From contig JALNXE010000019.1 of the NCBI GenBank assembly GCA_023230525.1, positions 1 through 52,904 of the forward strand: a stretch of 52,904 nt of DNA, read 5' to 3'. The translations under genes were made by a program, and so were the position numbers. Position 1 is the stretch's first letter. Each line of letters begins with the position of its first letter. The notes under the pieces are model-generated. The model saw only the letters and a list, made by a program, of their open reading frames with translations. It ran no database searches and was not told the DNA's origin. The stretch comes from Desulfobulbaceae bacterium (GTDB taxonomy: Bacteria; Desulfobacterota; Desulfobulbia; Desulfobulbales; SURF-16). This document shows positions 7,149 to 16,236 of this stretch, in pieces.

Positions 7149-8543
7149 ATGCATCATCAAGCTGACTTTGATCAACTGCTGGCCGAAATTGGGCATCTGA
7201 AAAGGCAAAACAGATCACGCACCGCCAGAGAAATCGCCCAGGAACAGATCATCGATCAATTAACGGTCCTGCTGCAGGGCAGCCGGCAGCAGATCGACGA
7301 GCTCACCGTCAGCAACCTGGAACTCGCCCAGCTGTCCTACACCGACGGCTTGACCTCGCTGTATAATCACCGGTTCATGATGGAGCGCTGCAGTTCCGAG
7401 TTCAACCGGGCCAAGCGGTACAACAGCGGGCTCTCCTGCGTCCTGATCGATATCGATAATTTCAAGCTGTTCAATGACACCTATGGCCATCAGTTCGGCG
7501 ACTTCGTGCTCAAAAAGCTGGGCGCCCTGCTGAAGAAAACGGCCAGATCCTCGGACATCTGCGGCAGATACGGCGGGGAGGAATTCATCGTCCTCATCCC
7601 CCTGCCCCTGGAAGAGGCCATGGAATACGTGCTCCGCCTGCACACCACCATCGCCGAGCACGTCTTTGCCGACGGCGAAAACAGCGCCAGAATCACCGTG
7701 AGTATCGGGCTTGCCGATTACCGCTGCGACATGCAGGCCTGGAGCGAGATGATCAGCCGGGCCGACCAGGTCCTTTATCTGGCCAAGAACTCCGGCAGAA
7801 ACCTGGTCCGCGTCTGGACGGAGAGAAACGACGAGCCGGAAGAAATCGTTGATAACGGCAGCGTCAACCAGCTGAAAAAACAGTTCACCGATATCTACCA
7901 GCAGGTGAAGTCGAGTTACGTGGAATCAGCCAATGCCCTGCTCAAAGCCATTGATGCCAAGGACCATTATACCTTCCGCCATTCCCAGAATGTCGCCCGC
8001 TACGCCACTGTCCTGGCCGAGGCCCTGGGGCTCAGAAAGCAGGAGATTGAAATCGTGAAAAATGCCGCCCTGCTGCATGATCTGGGTAAAATCGGCATTG
8101 ATGAGCGGTTGCTGGTCAAAAAGGGCGCCCTGTCCGGCGCCGAGTATGAAATTCTGCAAAAACATCCGGTGATTGCGGTCAATATCATCAAGAACATCAG
8201 CCTGCTGGCCAGGGAGATCCCGCTCATCCTCCACCATCATGAACGCTATGACGGCCTGGGTTACCCCCATGGCCTGAAAGCTAACGAGATCCCGCTGGGC
8301 GCCAAAATACTGGCCATTGCCGACGCCTTTGACGCCATGACCACCAGCAGACAGTTCAGGCCGAAAAGGCCGGTGTCCCAGGCCCTGCAACAGATAGCCG
8401 CGGAAAAAGGCCATCAGTTCGACCCGCAGCTGGTGGACGTCTTTCTGCTCTGCATGGCAACTCCGCCAAAGGTGGCGGCGGACGGCCCTGGGGCAATCAT
8501 CTCAGCGGTTGAACCCTGCCTGCAACTGGCGGCGCGGCTGTAA
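7149..8543 (+). CDS. Diguanylate cyclase / HD-GYP c-di-GMP phosphodiesterase
   Basis: 464 residues. After a short N-terminal coiled coil comes a GGDEF domain (about 70-230) with an intact GGEEF active site (RYGGEEF). An RSSD inhibitory I-site lies exactly five residues before it, so c-di-GMP synthesis with product inhibition is predicted. An HD-GYP domain follows (about 270-440) with HDLGK and HHHERYDGLGYPHGL, the metal and GYP signatures of enzymes that hydrolyse c-di-GMP. Both catalytic sets look complete, so the protein may switch between making and breaking the messenger. No membrane span or sensor domain is present. The strong ribosome site GGGAGGGG lies just before the ATG. A GEMM-I riboswitch occupies the leader, consistent with feedback control. 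Confidence 0.93.
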   Translation: MHHQADFDQLLAEIGHLKRQNRSRTAREIAQEQIIDQLTVLLQGSRQQIDELTVSNLELAQLSYTDGLTSLYNHRFMMERCSSEFNRAKRYNSGLSCVLIDIDNFKLFNDTYGHQFGDFVLKKLGALLKKTARSSDICGRYGGEEFIVLIPLPLEEAMEYVLRLHTTIAEHVFADGENSARITVSIGLADYRCDMQAWSEMISRADQVLYLAKNSGRNLVRVWTERNDEPEEIVDNGSVNQLKKQFTDIYQQVKSSYVESANALLKAIDAKDHYTFRHSQNVARYATVLAEALGLRKQEIEIVKNAALLHDLGKIGIDERLLVKKGALSGAEYEILQKHPVIAVNIIKNISLLAREIPLILHHHERYDGLGYPHGLKANEIPLGAKILAIADAFDAMTTSRQFRPKRPVSQALQQIAAEKGHQFDPQLVDVFLLCMATPPKVAADGPGAIISAVEPCLQLAARL

Positions 8544-8809
8544 GCTTCAGCGCTGGCGAAATAGGCGCGGAACCCCGTTTCCGCCCGAGGAACCCTCTCT
8601 CCTAACCTATTGTTTTATCTCTATTTCCGAAATGTAATATTTTTTGACATTAGTTATCGAAATATCATAGACTATTTCTATACCAAGGCAGCCTGATATA
8701 GCCTGTCCTTATCGCCGAATCGTTTGGCCTTTCCGCTACTTGATCTTTTTTTTTGCGCCGCCTGTTTCGTTAGAAGTATTCGCCGAGTTCATTTCTTATA
8801 AGGATAACC

Positions 8810-11800
8810 ATGTCAGCAGCCGATGATGCCATACTGGATGAGTTGATTATTGAATCAAAGGAGCATCTCGAAAATATAGAGCCCAATCTCCTGGCCCTTG
8901 AAAAGGAGGGCGGCCAGGTCTCCCCGGAAATCATCAACACCATTTTCCGCGCTATCCACAGCATCAAGGGCGGTTTCGGCTTCTACGGCCTGAAAAACAT
9001 CCAGGGACTCAGCCACGCCATGGAAAGCGTGCTCATGCAGGTGCGCGACGGTAAAATGGCCATCACCCCGGCCATGACCGACGCCCTGCTCGTTGGGGTG
9101 GATAAGCTGCGCACCATGCTTGATGACGTCATGGCCTCCGAGACCTGCTCCATCGAGGCGGAATGCGACCGCCTGCTGCAGCTGCTGCAGGGCGGTGAGC
9201 TTCCCGCCCCCCCGGTTGCGGAAAAGAGCGGGCAGCCGGTCCCGGCCGCCGACTCGGTGGACCGTTTCGGCCTCACTGCCGAACAGATCTGCGGCCGCAT
9301 GCGCAACGGCCAGCATCTCTATCATCTTGCCATCCATTGTCCGGCCGACCTGGGAGACCGGCAGCGCAACGGCGCGCAGCTGCTCACCTCCCTGGCCGAG
9401 ATCGGCGACATCATTGCCGCCGATCCGCCCCAGGCTGATATCGCGGCCTTGACCGGCGAGGAGGAGCAGCCGGCAACCCTGGCCATCCTGTATGCCACGG
9501 TGCTGGATCACGATTTTCTTGCCAGCACCATCGGCATTGCCGGCAGTCAGTGTGTTACGGCAACCATCACCGCCCACGGCAAACCGGCACAGGAATCTTC
9601 AGCCGGGCTGCCGCCGGAGAGCGGAGAGACCGCCGCCGCTCTGCGCAAAACCAAAAAACAGGAAAAGGCTGAAACCATTCGCGTCAAGGTCAGCCTGCTC
9701 AACAACCTGATGGCCCTGGCCGGAGAACTGGTGCTGGGCAGAAACCAGATCAAACAGGCCCTGAACCGCAAGATCTCCAGCGCCCTGGCCTCCACCGCGG
9801 CGCTCAAACGTTTTGAGGCGGGACTGGCCAACTCCCGCAAAGTGCTGCACAGCTCCATTCAAAGCGACCCGCGCCTTAAGGACGAAAACAGGAAAAATGA
9901 CCGGCTGCTGGCCACTGTGGACCGGGAGTTCGGCCAGATCCTGGGCAACTTCCGCTACTCGTTGGGCTTCAATCTCATCGACATGCCCGGCATTTCCGGG
10001 CTCATGCAGAATGTCGATCTGGTTACCAGCAAGCTGCAGAACAACATCATGAATACCCGCATGCAGCCCATTGATGCGGTGTTTTCCAAGTTTCCCCGCA
10101 TCATCCGCGACATGGCAAAAAAACTGGGCAAGGAGATCCAGCTGACCGTGGAAGGCAGCGAGGTGGAGCTGGACAAATCAGTCATCGAAACCCTGGGCGA
10201 CCCCTTGACCCATCTGATCCGCAACTGCGCGGACCATGGCATCGAGACCCCGGCGGTCCGCATGAGCGCGGGCAAGACCTCGTTCGGCAAAATTCTTCTG
10301 CGGGCCCACCATGAGGCGGGTATGGTCAACATCGATATCATTGATGACGGGGCCGGCCTTGATCTGGAGCGCATTGTGGAAAAGGCGATCTCCACCGGCT
10401 GCATCACCAGGGAAGAGGCGGCCATGCTGAGCCGGCAGGAGGCCATGGCGCTCATCCTCACCCCGGGGCTGTCCACCGCCAGGGTGGTAAGCGATGTATC
10501 CGGCCGGGGCGTGGGCATGGACGTGGTGCGCACCAACATCGAAAAACTGGGCGGCGAAGTGGTGATAGACTCCACCCCCGGCAAGGGCACCCGCATCAAT
10601 CTCAAGCTGCCCCTGACTTTAGCCATCATTCCTTCGCTGATCATCAGCGCCGGAGGCCGCACCTTTGCCGTGCCCCAGGTCAACATGGAGGAACTGGTCC
10701 GCATCAGGGCCCGGGATATTGACGATAAAATAGAGGAAATTCAGCATAAACCCGTGCTCCGCCTGCGTAACAAACTGCTGCCCCTGATCCGGCTCGACGA
10801 AACCCTGGGCATGGAACGCACCTTTGTGGACAGCAAGGGAGTGCGCCGCCCGGATAAGCGCCAGGGCATCCTCGATCGGCGGGGGATCACCGCTGACAGC
10901 GGCGAGGAAAACCCGTCCGAGACCGAAAAGGAGCTGCCGGACGACAGGCGGCAGGTGCCGACCCGCCGGGTGAGGTCGGCCAACGCCCTCAACATCCTGG
11001 TGCTCAAGCTGGGCACGGACCGTTACGGTCTCATCGTTGAACGGCTTTTCGACAACGAGGAGATCGTGGTCAAACCGCTGTCATCCTATTTCAGCAATTG
11101 TCCCTTCTACTGCGGGGCCACCATCATGGGCGACGGCCGGGTGGCGATGATCCTCGATGCCGCAGGCCTTGCCGAGGCAGCCGGGCTCAGGTTCGCCGAC
11201 GCCCTGAAAAAAGAGGGGGCGCTGCAGGCCGAGCGCTACCAGCGGGAGACCATGCGGGAGGCCCAGTCCCTGCTGCTGTTTCGCAACGGCACCAGCGAAC
11301 TGTTTGCCGTCAACCTGGCCATGGTGGCGCGCATCGAAAAGATCAGCTCCTCGGCCATCGAACAGATCGGCGAACTGGAGTACATCACCCATGAAGGCTC
11401 CTCCATGCGCATCCTCCGTCTGCATCATTTCCTGCCGGTGCAGGTGCCGGCCGCGATTCCGGAGACCTTTTATGTGATCATCCCGAAACTGGTGACCGAT
11501 CCCCTGGGCATCGTCGCCAGCAGGATCGTGGACATCATTGCCACCAGCGAGGAGATCAACCGCAAAACGATCCGGGGCCCCGGCATCATCGGCTCCCTGT
11601 CCCTGGCCGAGGGGCTGATCGTGGTGCTCAACCTCTACAGCCTTTTTGAGGCAGCGGACCCGTCCCGGGCCAGGGCCGAGGTCGAGCATGGCGATCTGCG
11701 CGGCCTCAAGGTGCTGCTGGCCGAAGATACCGGCTTTTTCCGCACCGTGATCCAGAACTATCTGGAAAGCGTGGGCTGCGAGGTCGCAGTGGCCAAAGAC

Positions 11801-12100
11801 GGCATGGAGGCCTGGGGAATGCTGGGCCAGGGCAGCTATGACCTGCTGGTTACCGATATCGTCATGCCTGGCCTTGACGGCATCGAACTGACCGAACGGG
11901 TGCGGGATGCGGCAACCTTCAGGCATATGCCGGTCATTGCCCTCACCTCTCTCATGGGGGAAAGCGACCGGACCCGCATCCTCGCCGCAGGCGTTGACGC
12001 CTATGAAACCAAACTCGACAGGGAACATCTGCTGCAGACCATCGGCCGGGTCATGTCCGCCAGATCCGACCGGCCCGCGGTGCCGGCCGGAGGCAGGTAA
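8810..12100 (+). CDS. cheA: Hybrid CheA histidine kinase with C-terminal receiver
   Basis: 1096 residues with an AAGGAT ribosome site. An Hpt domain comes first (phosphoacceptor His in FRAIHSIKGGFGFYG, about residue 48), then a variable region, the dimerisation helices (about 300-430), and the ATPase with N box (HLIRNCADHGIE), G1 (DDGAGLD) and GRGVGMDVV. The CheW-like P5 region is interrupted by a charged ~60-residue insert (RRPDKRQGILDRRG onward), and a second CheW-like segment follows. The C-terminus is a receiver (about 965-1085) with AED, the phospho-site LLVTDIVMP and a conserved Lys. CheA phosphorylates response regulators when receptors signal; the fused receiver may act as a phosphate sink or output, as in FrzE and ChpA. 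First gene of the chemosensory cluster. Confidence 0.93.
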   Translation: MSAADDAILDELIIESKEHLENIEPNLLALEKEGGQVSPEIINTIFRAIHSIKGGFGFYGLKNIQGLSHAMESVLMQVRDGKMAITPAMTDALLVGVDKLRTMLDDVMASETCSIEAECDRLLQLLQGGELPAPPVAEKSGQPVPAADSVDRFGLTAEQICGRMRNGQHLYHLAIHCPADLGDRQRNGAQLLTSLAEIGDIIAADPPQADIAALTGEEEQPATLAILYATVLDHDFLASTIGIAGSQCVTATITAHGKPAQESSAGLPPESGETAAALRKTKKQEKAETIRVKVSLLNNLMALAGELVLGRNQIKQALNRKISSALASTAALKRFEAGLANSRKVLHSSIQSDPRLKDENRKNDRLLATVDREFGQILGNFRYSLGFNLIDMPGISGLMQNVDLVTSKLQNNIMNTRMQPIDAVFSKFPRIIRDMAKKLGKEIQLTVEGSEVELDKSVIETLGDPLTHLIRNCADHGIETPAVRMSAGKTSFGKILLRAHHEAGMVNIDIIDDGAGLDLERIVEKAISTGCITREEAAMLSRQEAMALILTPGLSTARVVSDVSGRGVGMDVVRTNIEKLGGEVVIDSTPGKGTRINLKLPLTLAIIPSLIISAGGRTFAVPQVNMEELVRIRARDIDDKIEEIQHKPVLRLRNKLLPLIRLDETLGMERTFVDSKGVRRPDKRQGILDRRGITADSGEENPSETEKELPDDRRQVPTRRVRSANALNILVLKLGTDRYGLIVERLFDNEEIVVKPLSSYFSNCPFYCGATIMGDGRVAMILDAAGLAEAAGLRFADALKKEGALQAERYQRETMREAQSLLLFRNGTSELFAVNLAMVARIEKISSSAIEQIGELEYITHEGSSMRILRLHHFLPVQVPAAIPETFYVIIPKLVTDPLGIVASRIVDIIATSEEINRKTIRGPGIIGSLSLAEGLIVVLNLYSLFEAADPSRARAEVEHGDLRGLKVLLAEDTGFFRTVIQNYLESVGCEVAVAKDGMEAWGMLGQGSYDLLVTDIVMPGLDGIELTERVRDAATFRHMPVIALTSLMGESDRTRILAAGVDAYETKLDREHLLQTIGRVMSARSDRPAVPAGGR

Positions 12101-12130
12101 CCACCGGTGCCGGCCACAGGAAAAGAGACC

Positions 12131-12616
12131 ATGGAAAAACAGTTTACCACCTTCTACATCGACGAGATGCACTGCGGCATTGATATCCTGCTGGTCAAAG
12201 AGATCAACCGGCAGCTGGAGATCAGCGAAGTGGCCGGGGCTCCGGTTTTTATCCGCGGCCTGCTCAATCTGCGGGGCCAGATCATCACGGTAATCGATAT
12301 CGGGGTCCGCCTGGGCTTTGCGGCGCGCCAGCCCACCCCCCGCTCCCGCTGCATCGTGCTCAAGACCACGGCGGAGCTTGCCCTGCTGCCCCAGTCCGCC
12401 GACATTGAGGAGGATACCACCAGTGAAATGGTGGGTCTTTTGGTCGACCGGATCGGTGACATGATCACGGTGGACGACAGGGAAATCCAGCCGCCGCCGG
12501 CCAATTTCGCCAACATCGACGGCAGGTACCTGAGCGGCGTCATCCAGCGGGAAACCGATCTGCTGGTCATCCCGAAAATCGGTGAGACGCTCGGCTGCGA
12601 AAAAAATATCGGGTAA
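12131..12616 (+). CDS. cheW: CheW chemotaxis coupling protein
   Basis: 161 residues from the ATG at 12131. A GTG at 12107 would add 8 residues, but the ATG has AGGA upstream and gives the usual CheW start (QFTTFYIDEMHCGIDILLVKEI). The classic signature is present: RGLLNLRGQIITVIDIGVRLG at about 50-70, then GLLVDRIGDMITVDDREIQPPP. CheW links receptors to CheA in the signalling array and has no catalytic activity. It follows cheA by 30 bases. Its TAA stop codon directly abuts the 179-bp palindromic element at 12617-12795, which separates it from the receptor gene. Confidence 0.92.
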   Translation: MEKQFTTFYIDEMHCGIDILLVKEINRQLEISEVAGAPVFIRGLLNLRGQIITVIDIGVRLGFAARQPTPRSRCIVLKTTAELALLPQSADIEEDTTSEMVGLLVDRIGDMITVDDREIQPPPANFANIDGRYLSGVIQRETDLLVIPKIGETLGCEKNIG

Positions 12617-12795
12617 GGGACTCGGAAAATACTAATATACCTGGATCGCGCCCGGATTTGGGTTAGATTTGGCTGCACCGATTGTGCAAAACCGCAAGCG
12701 TAGCAGGGCTACGTTGAGGATTTTGCGATTGAGGCGCAGCCAGAGATGGCCCGAAGACGGGATGCGTGATGGTAAATTGGTATTTTCCGAGTCCC
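12617..12795. repeat. 179-bp palindromic element, copy 1
   Basis: Bounded by a perfect 16-bp inverted repeat (GGGACTCGGAAAATAC at 12617-12632; its complement at 12780-12795), with TAA on both outer sides. Inside are nested complementary arms (TGGCTGC/GCAGCCA) and a central hairpin CGTAGC-AGG-GCTACG, so the whole unit can fold into one long hairpin. A second copy of exactly the same length is at 43731-43909. The central part is strongly conserved between copies while the stems differ in a compensated way. The left TAA is the cheW stop codon. No T-tract follows. Confidence 0.85.
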
Positions 12796-12886
12796 TAAGT
12801 AGTTCATCCATGGCTGGTTTTATCCCTGGATGTTTCTCCATAGGCGACACTGCTGCCGAAGGAAAATGAAAAAGGAGGCCTTTCTC

Positions 12887-15121
12887 ATGTTCAAAAATCT
12901 GAAAATACGCTGGAAAATCATTATCAGCAGTGGTGTTCTTCTGCTCCTGGCCATGCTTCTGACCTCAACCATCGTCATCCAGAATATCAGAAGCAATGCC
13001 CAGAAGGAGATCGAGGTCTTCCGGGTCAAGGAAACGGAAAAGGTGAAGGCCCAGCTCAAAAACTATGTCGACATCGCCTATACCACCATTGAGTCCAACT
13101 ACGCCAGCGCCACCGACCCCGCCTATCTCGGCAAGCGTTACGGCCGGCAGCTGACCAATACCATCGATATCGCCGAGGGCAAGATCAGAGAGGCCATGAG
13201 CCGGGTGGCCAAAGGTGAATTCACCCTGGCCAGGGCTCAGCAGTGGGCCGCCGATGAGATCCGCCAGATCCGTTATGACCAAGGCGCGGGCTATGTTTTC
13301 ATCACCGACACCACCAGGCCCTATCCGGCCATGGTCATGCATCCCACCGATCCCTCCCTGGATGGCAAGACGATGGATGACCCCAAATACAACCGGGCCC
13401 TGGGCCGCAAGGAAAATCTGTTCAAGGCCATGGCGGATGCCTGCGCCGCAAGCGGCGAGGGATTTGTCGATTACACCTGGCCCCGCCCCAACAAGGACGG
13501 CCTGACCGAGGAACAGCTCAAGCTCTCCTATGTCCGTCTCATCAAGGAGTGGAACTGGATCCTGGGCACCGGCATCTATGTGGACGAGGCCATGCACGAT
13601 GCCATTGACAAGGCCAAAAACGATGTGAGAAACATGCGTTATGACAATGGTGAAAATTACTTTTTCATCCTGGACACCACCACCCCCTATCCGGTCATGG
13701 TCATGCATCCCTTGGACCCTGCCCTGGAAGGAAAGATCATGAACGACCCGAAATACAATCAGGCCTTTGGCCGCAATGAAAATCTGATGAAGGCCATGGT
13801 GGATCTCAGCGTGCAGAACGGCGACGGCTACGTTGATTATATCTGGCCCCGGCAGAACAAGGGCGGCCAGACCGAGAACCAGCCCAAGCTGAGCTATGCC
13901 CGGCTGTTCAAACCGCTCAACTGGGTGGTGGGCACCGGGGTGTGGATGCATGAGATCGACGAACGGGTGGCCCAGATGGAGGATGCGGTCAATAGCCAGC
14001 TGAAGGCCATGCTGCTGCGCATCAGCGGCACGGTGCTTGCCGCCCTGGCCCTGTCGCTGCTGGCCCTGTGGTTTGTGGCCCGCTCCATCTCGAAGCCCAT
14101 CGACAAGACCGTGGGCATGCTGAAAGACATCGCCCAGGGCGAGGGTGATCTCACCAAGCGCATCGAGGTCAGCTCCAAGGACGAGGTGGGCAACCTGGCC
14201 GAGTATTTCAACCTCTTTGTCCAGAAACTGCAGGAGATGATCAGAAATATCGCCGCCTCCACCACCACCCTTTCCGGCGCCTCCGAGGAACTGTCCTCCA
14301 CCTCCACCGAGATGGCGGCCAGCGCCGAGGAGATGAGCACCCAGGCCTCCACCGTGGCCACGGCCGCGGAGGAATTGTCCGCCAACATGAACAATATGGC
14401 CACGGCGGCCGAGGAGATGTCCACCTCGGTCAGCACGGTGGGCACCGCCATCGAGGAGATGAGCGCCTCGCTCAGCGAGGTATCGAAAAACTGCACCCAG
14501 GCCTCCAGGGTTGCCGCCAATGCCGACGAAAAGGCCAGTGACGCCAACGAGATCATGAAGCGTCTCAACAGCTCCTCCATTGAGATCGCCAAGGTGCTTG
14601 ACACGATCAACGATATTGCCGACCAGACCAATCTGCTGGCCTTGAACGCCACCATCGAGGCGGCCTCGGCCGGGGAGGCGGGCAAGGGCTTTGCCGTGGT
14701 CGCCAACGAGGTCAAGGAACTGGCCAAGCAGACGGCGGTGGCCACCGAGGAAATCGGCGCCCAGATTGAGGGCATGCGGGATAATACGGCCAATGCGGTA
14801 TCGTCCATCGACACCATCGTGCAGATCATTGCCGAAATCAACACCATCTCCCATACCATCGCCAGTGCGGTGGAGCAGCAGTCGGCCACCATCGACGAGA
14901 TCGCCATGAGTGTCGGCAATTCCTCCAAGGGGGCCAGCGAGATAGCCAGCAACGTCCAGTCCGCTTCCACGGCGGCCAATGAGATCACCTCGAATATCCA
15001 GGATATCAACAAGGCCACCCAGAACACCGCCGCCGGCGCCACGGAGACTAATGCCAGCGCCGCGGAACTGGCCAGGATGGCTGATCAGCTGCAGAAAATC
15101 GTCAACCAGTTCAAGGTGTGA
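12887..15121 (+). CDS. Methyl-accepting chemotaxis protein with two tandem Cache domains
   Basis: 744 residues from the ATG at 12887, chosen for the ribosome site AAAGGAGG 8 bases upstream. A transmembrane helix (IIISSGVLLLLAMLLTSTIV) starts the protein. A periplasmic part follows with two similar sCache-like modules in tandem, each with DTT-x-PYP-x-MVMHP, WPR-N and GTG motifs (about 120-240 and 250-350), clearly an internal duplication. A second helix (about 375-400), HAMP (about 400-450) and the methyl-accepting signalling domain come next; the hairpin tip reads IADQTNLLALNATIEAASAGEAGKGF (split here only by length). There is no C-terminal CheR-tethering pentapeptide. Cache modules usually bind small organic acids or amino acids; the ligand is unknown. 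It should drive the CheA and CheW encoded next to it. Confidence 0.92.
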   Translation: MFKNLKIRWKIIISSGVLLLLAMLLTSTIVIQNIRSNAQKEIEVFRVKETEKVKAQLKNYVDIAYTTIESNYASATDPAYLGKRYGRQLTNTIDIAEGKIREAMSRVAKGEFTLARAQQWAADEIRQIRYDQGAGYVFITDTTRPYPAMVMHPTDPSLDGKTMDDPKYNRALGRKENLFKAMADACAASGEGFVDYTWPRPNKDGLTEEQLKLSYVRLIKEWNWILGTGIYVDEAMHDAIDKAKNDVRNMRYDNGENYFFILDTTTPYPVMVMHPLDPALEGKIMNDPKYNQAFGRNENLMKAMVDLSVQNGDGYVDYIWPRQNKGGQTENQPKLSYARLFKPLNWVVGTGVWMHEIDERVAQMEDAVNSQLKAMLLRISGTVLAALALSLLALWFVARSISKPIDKTVGMLKDIAQGEGDLTKRIEVSSKDEVGNLAEYFNLFVQKLQEMIRNIAASTTTLSGASEELSSTSTEMAASAEEMSTQASTVATAAEELSANMNNMATAAEEMSTSVSTVGTAIEEMSASLSEVSKNCTQASRVAANADEKASDANEIMKRLNSSSIEIAKVLDTINDIADQTNLLALNATIEAASAGEAGKGFAVVANEVKELAKQTAVATEEIGAQIEGMRDNTANAVSSIDTIVQIIAEINTISHTIASAVEQQSATIDEIAMSVGNSSKGASEIASNVQSASTAANEITSNIQDINKATQNTAAGATETNASAAELARMADQLQKIVNQFKV

Positions 15122-15147
15122 TGATGGCAGGCCGGACCGGGTGATAG

Positions 15148-16236
15148 ATGAAGGTTCTCGTTGTCGACAAAACGGTCGGTTTTCGTAAACTCATGACCGC
15201 GGCCCTGGCCGGCATTGCCGGGGTGGAGGTGGCGGGAACCGCGCCTTCCGCCTCGCTGGCCCTGCGGAAACTCCGCCAGCTGCCCTTTGAGGTGGTCCTG
15301 CTTGACAGCGAAACAAATGACGCAGACTTTCTCGACCAGATCCAGCACGATTTTGCCCAAGTCGAGGTCATCATCGTCGGCGGAGCAACAAGCAGGAACA
15401 GCCATGCCACCCTCCGCGCCATCGAAAAGGGAGCCATGGCCTTTGCCGAAAAACCGGAGAAGGCGGAAGATGAGCAGGCCCTGCCGCAGATGCGCAGCGC
15501 CCTGCTGCCGCTGTTTCGCCTGCTGACGACCAGAAGTCTGACCAGGCAGCCGCAGCATATTGTGCGCCCGGAGAGACTGCCCCGGGGAAAACAGCCGCGT
15601 CCCGATCCCTCCTCCCGGCAAACAGCACCCGCACTCCCCCCCGGCAGTCTTGAGGTGGTTGCCGTGGGCATCTCAACCGGCGGCCCCAATGCCCTTATGC
15701 AGCTGATCCCGGCCCTACCCGGCAATTTCCCCCTGCCGGTGCTCATCGTCCTGCACATGCCGGTGGAATTTACCGCCACCCTGGCCAGGGACCTGGACCG
15801 CAAATCCAAACTGCGGGTCAAAGAGGCGCAGGAAGGCGACCCGGTTGTCCCGGGGACCGTCCTGCTGGCCCCGGGCGGCCGGCACATGCTGGTCCGCCGG
15901 GAGGGTGGCCAGGTGGTGATCGGCCTTGATGACGGACCCAAGGAAAACAGCTGCCGGCCGGCGGTGGATTTCCTCTTCCGCTCCCTGGCCGGCTGCTACG
16001 GGGAAGGCGCGGTGCTGGCCGTGATCATGACCGGCATGGGCAACGACGGCATGCGCGGCATGCGGCAACTCAAAACGAAAAACTGTTACGCGCTTTCCCA
16101 GTCAGAGGAAAGCTGTGTCGTTTACGGCATGCCCAAGGCCGTTGATGATGCCGGTCTGTCTGATGAATCCGTCGATCTTGAAAAACTTGCCGGGCGGATC
16201 AATGAAATTGTCCATTTGAGGAGGAATGAGCTATGA
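15148..16236 (+). CDS. cheB: CheB protein-glutamate methylesterase, atypical receiver
   Basis: 362 residues. The C-terminal methylesterase (about 170-355) has the complete catalytic triad: Ser in GISTGGP, His in VLHMP, Asp in GMGNDG. It removes methyl groups from chemoreceptor glutamates, resetting sensitivity against CheR. The N-terminal receiver (1-120) is atypical. The usual acidic pair is reduced (VVDK instead of a VVDDS-like motif), and the phospho-acceptor region reads VVLLDSETND rather than D-x-MP. The Asp is retained but activation may differ. It follows the MCP by 26 bases. Its end overlaps the next gene by 4 bases (ATGA). Confidence 0.9.
   Translation: MKVLVVDKTVGFRKLMTAALAGIAGVEVAGTAPSASLALRKLRQLPFEVVLLDSETNDADFLDQIQHDFAQVEVIIVGGATSRNSHATLRAIEKGAMAFAEKPEKAEDEQALPQMRSALLPLFRLLTTRSLTRQPQHIVRPERLPRGKQPRPDPSSRQTAPALPPGSLEVVAVGISTGGPNALMQLIPALPGNFPLPVLIVLHMPVEFTATLARDLDRKSKLRVKEAQEGDPVVPGTVLLAPGGRHMLVRREGGQVVIGLDDGPKENSCRPAVDFLFRSLAGCYGEGAVLAVIMTGMGNDGMRGMRQLKTKNCYALSQSEESCVVYGMPKAVDDAGLSDESVDLEKLAGRINEIVHLRRNEL

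Noticed and set aside
8644..8672. TTGACA with ATAGAC 17 bases on, upstream of cheA
   Set aside because: The -10 is too weak to call a promoter.
12965..14854. Long antisense frames across the MCP and CheA genes
   Set aside because: They are GC-rich shadow frames (His/Gly/Leu-rich) opposite well-supported genes.
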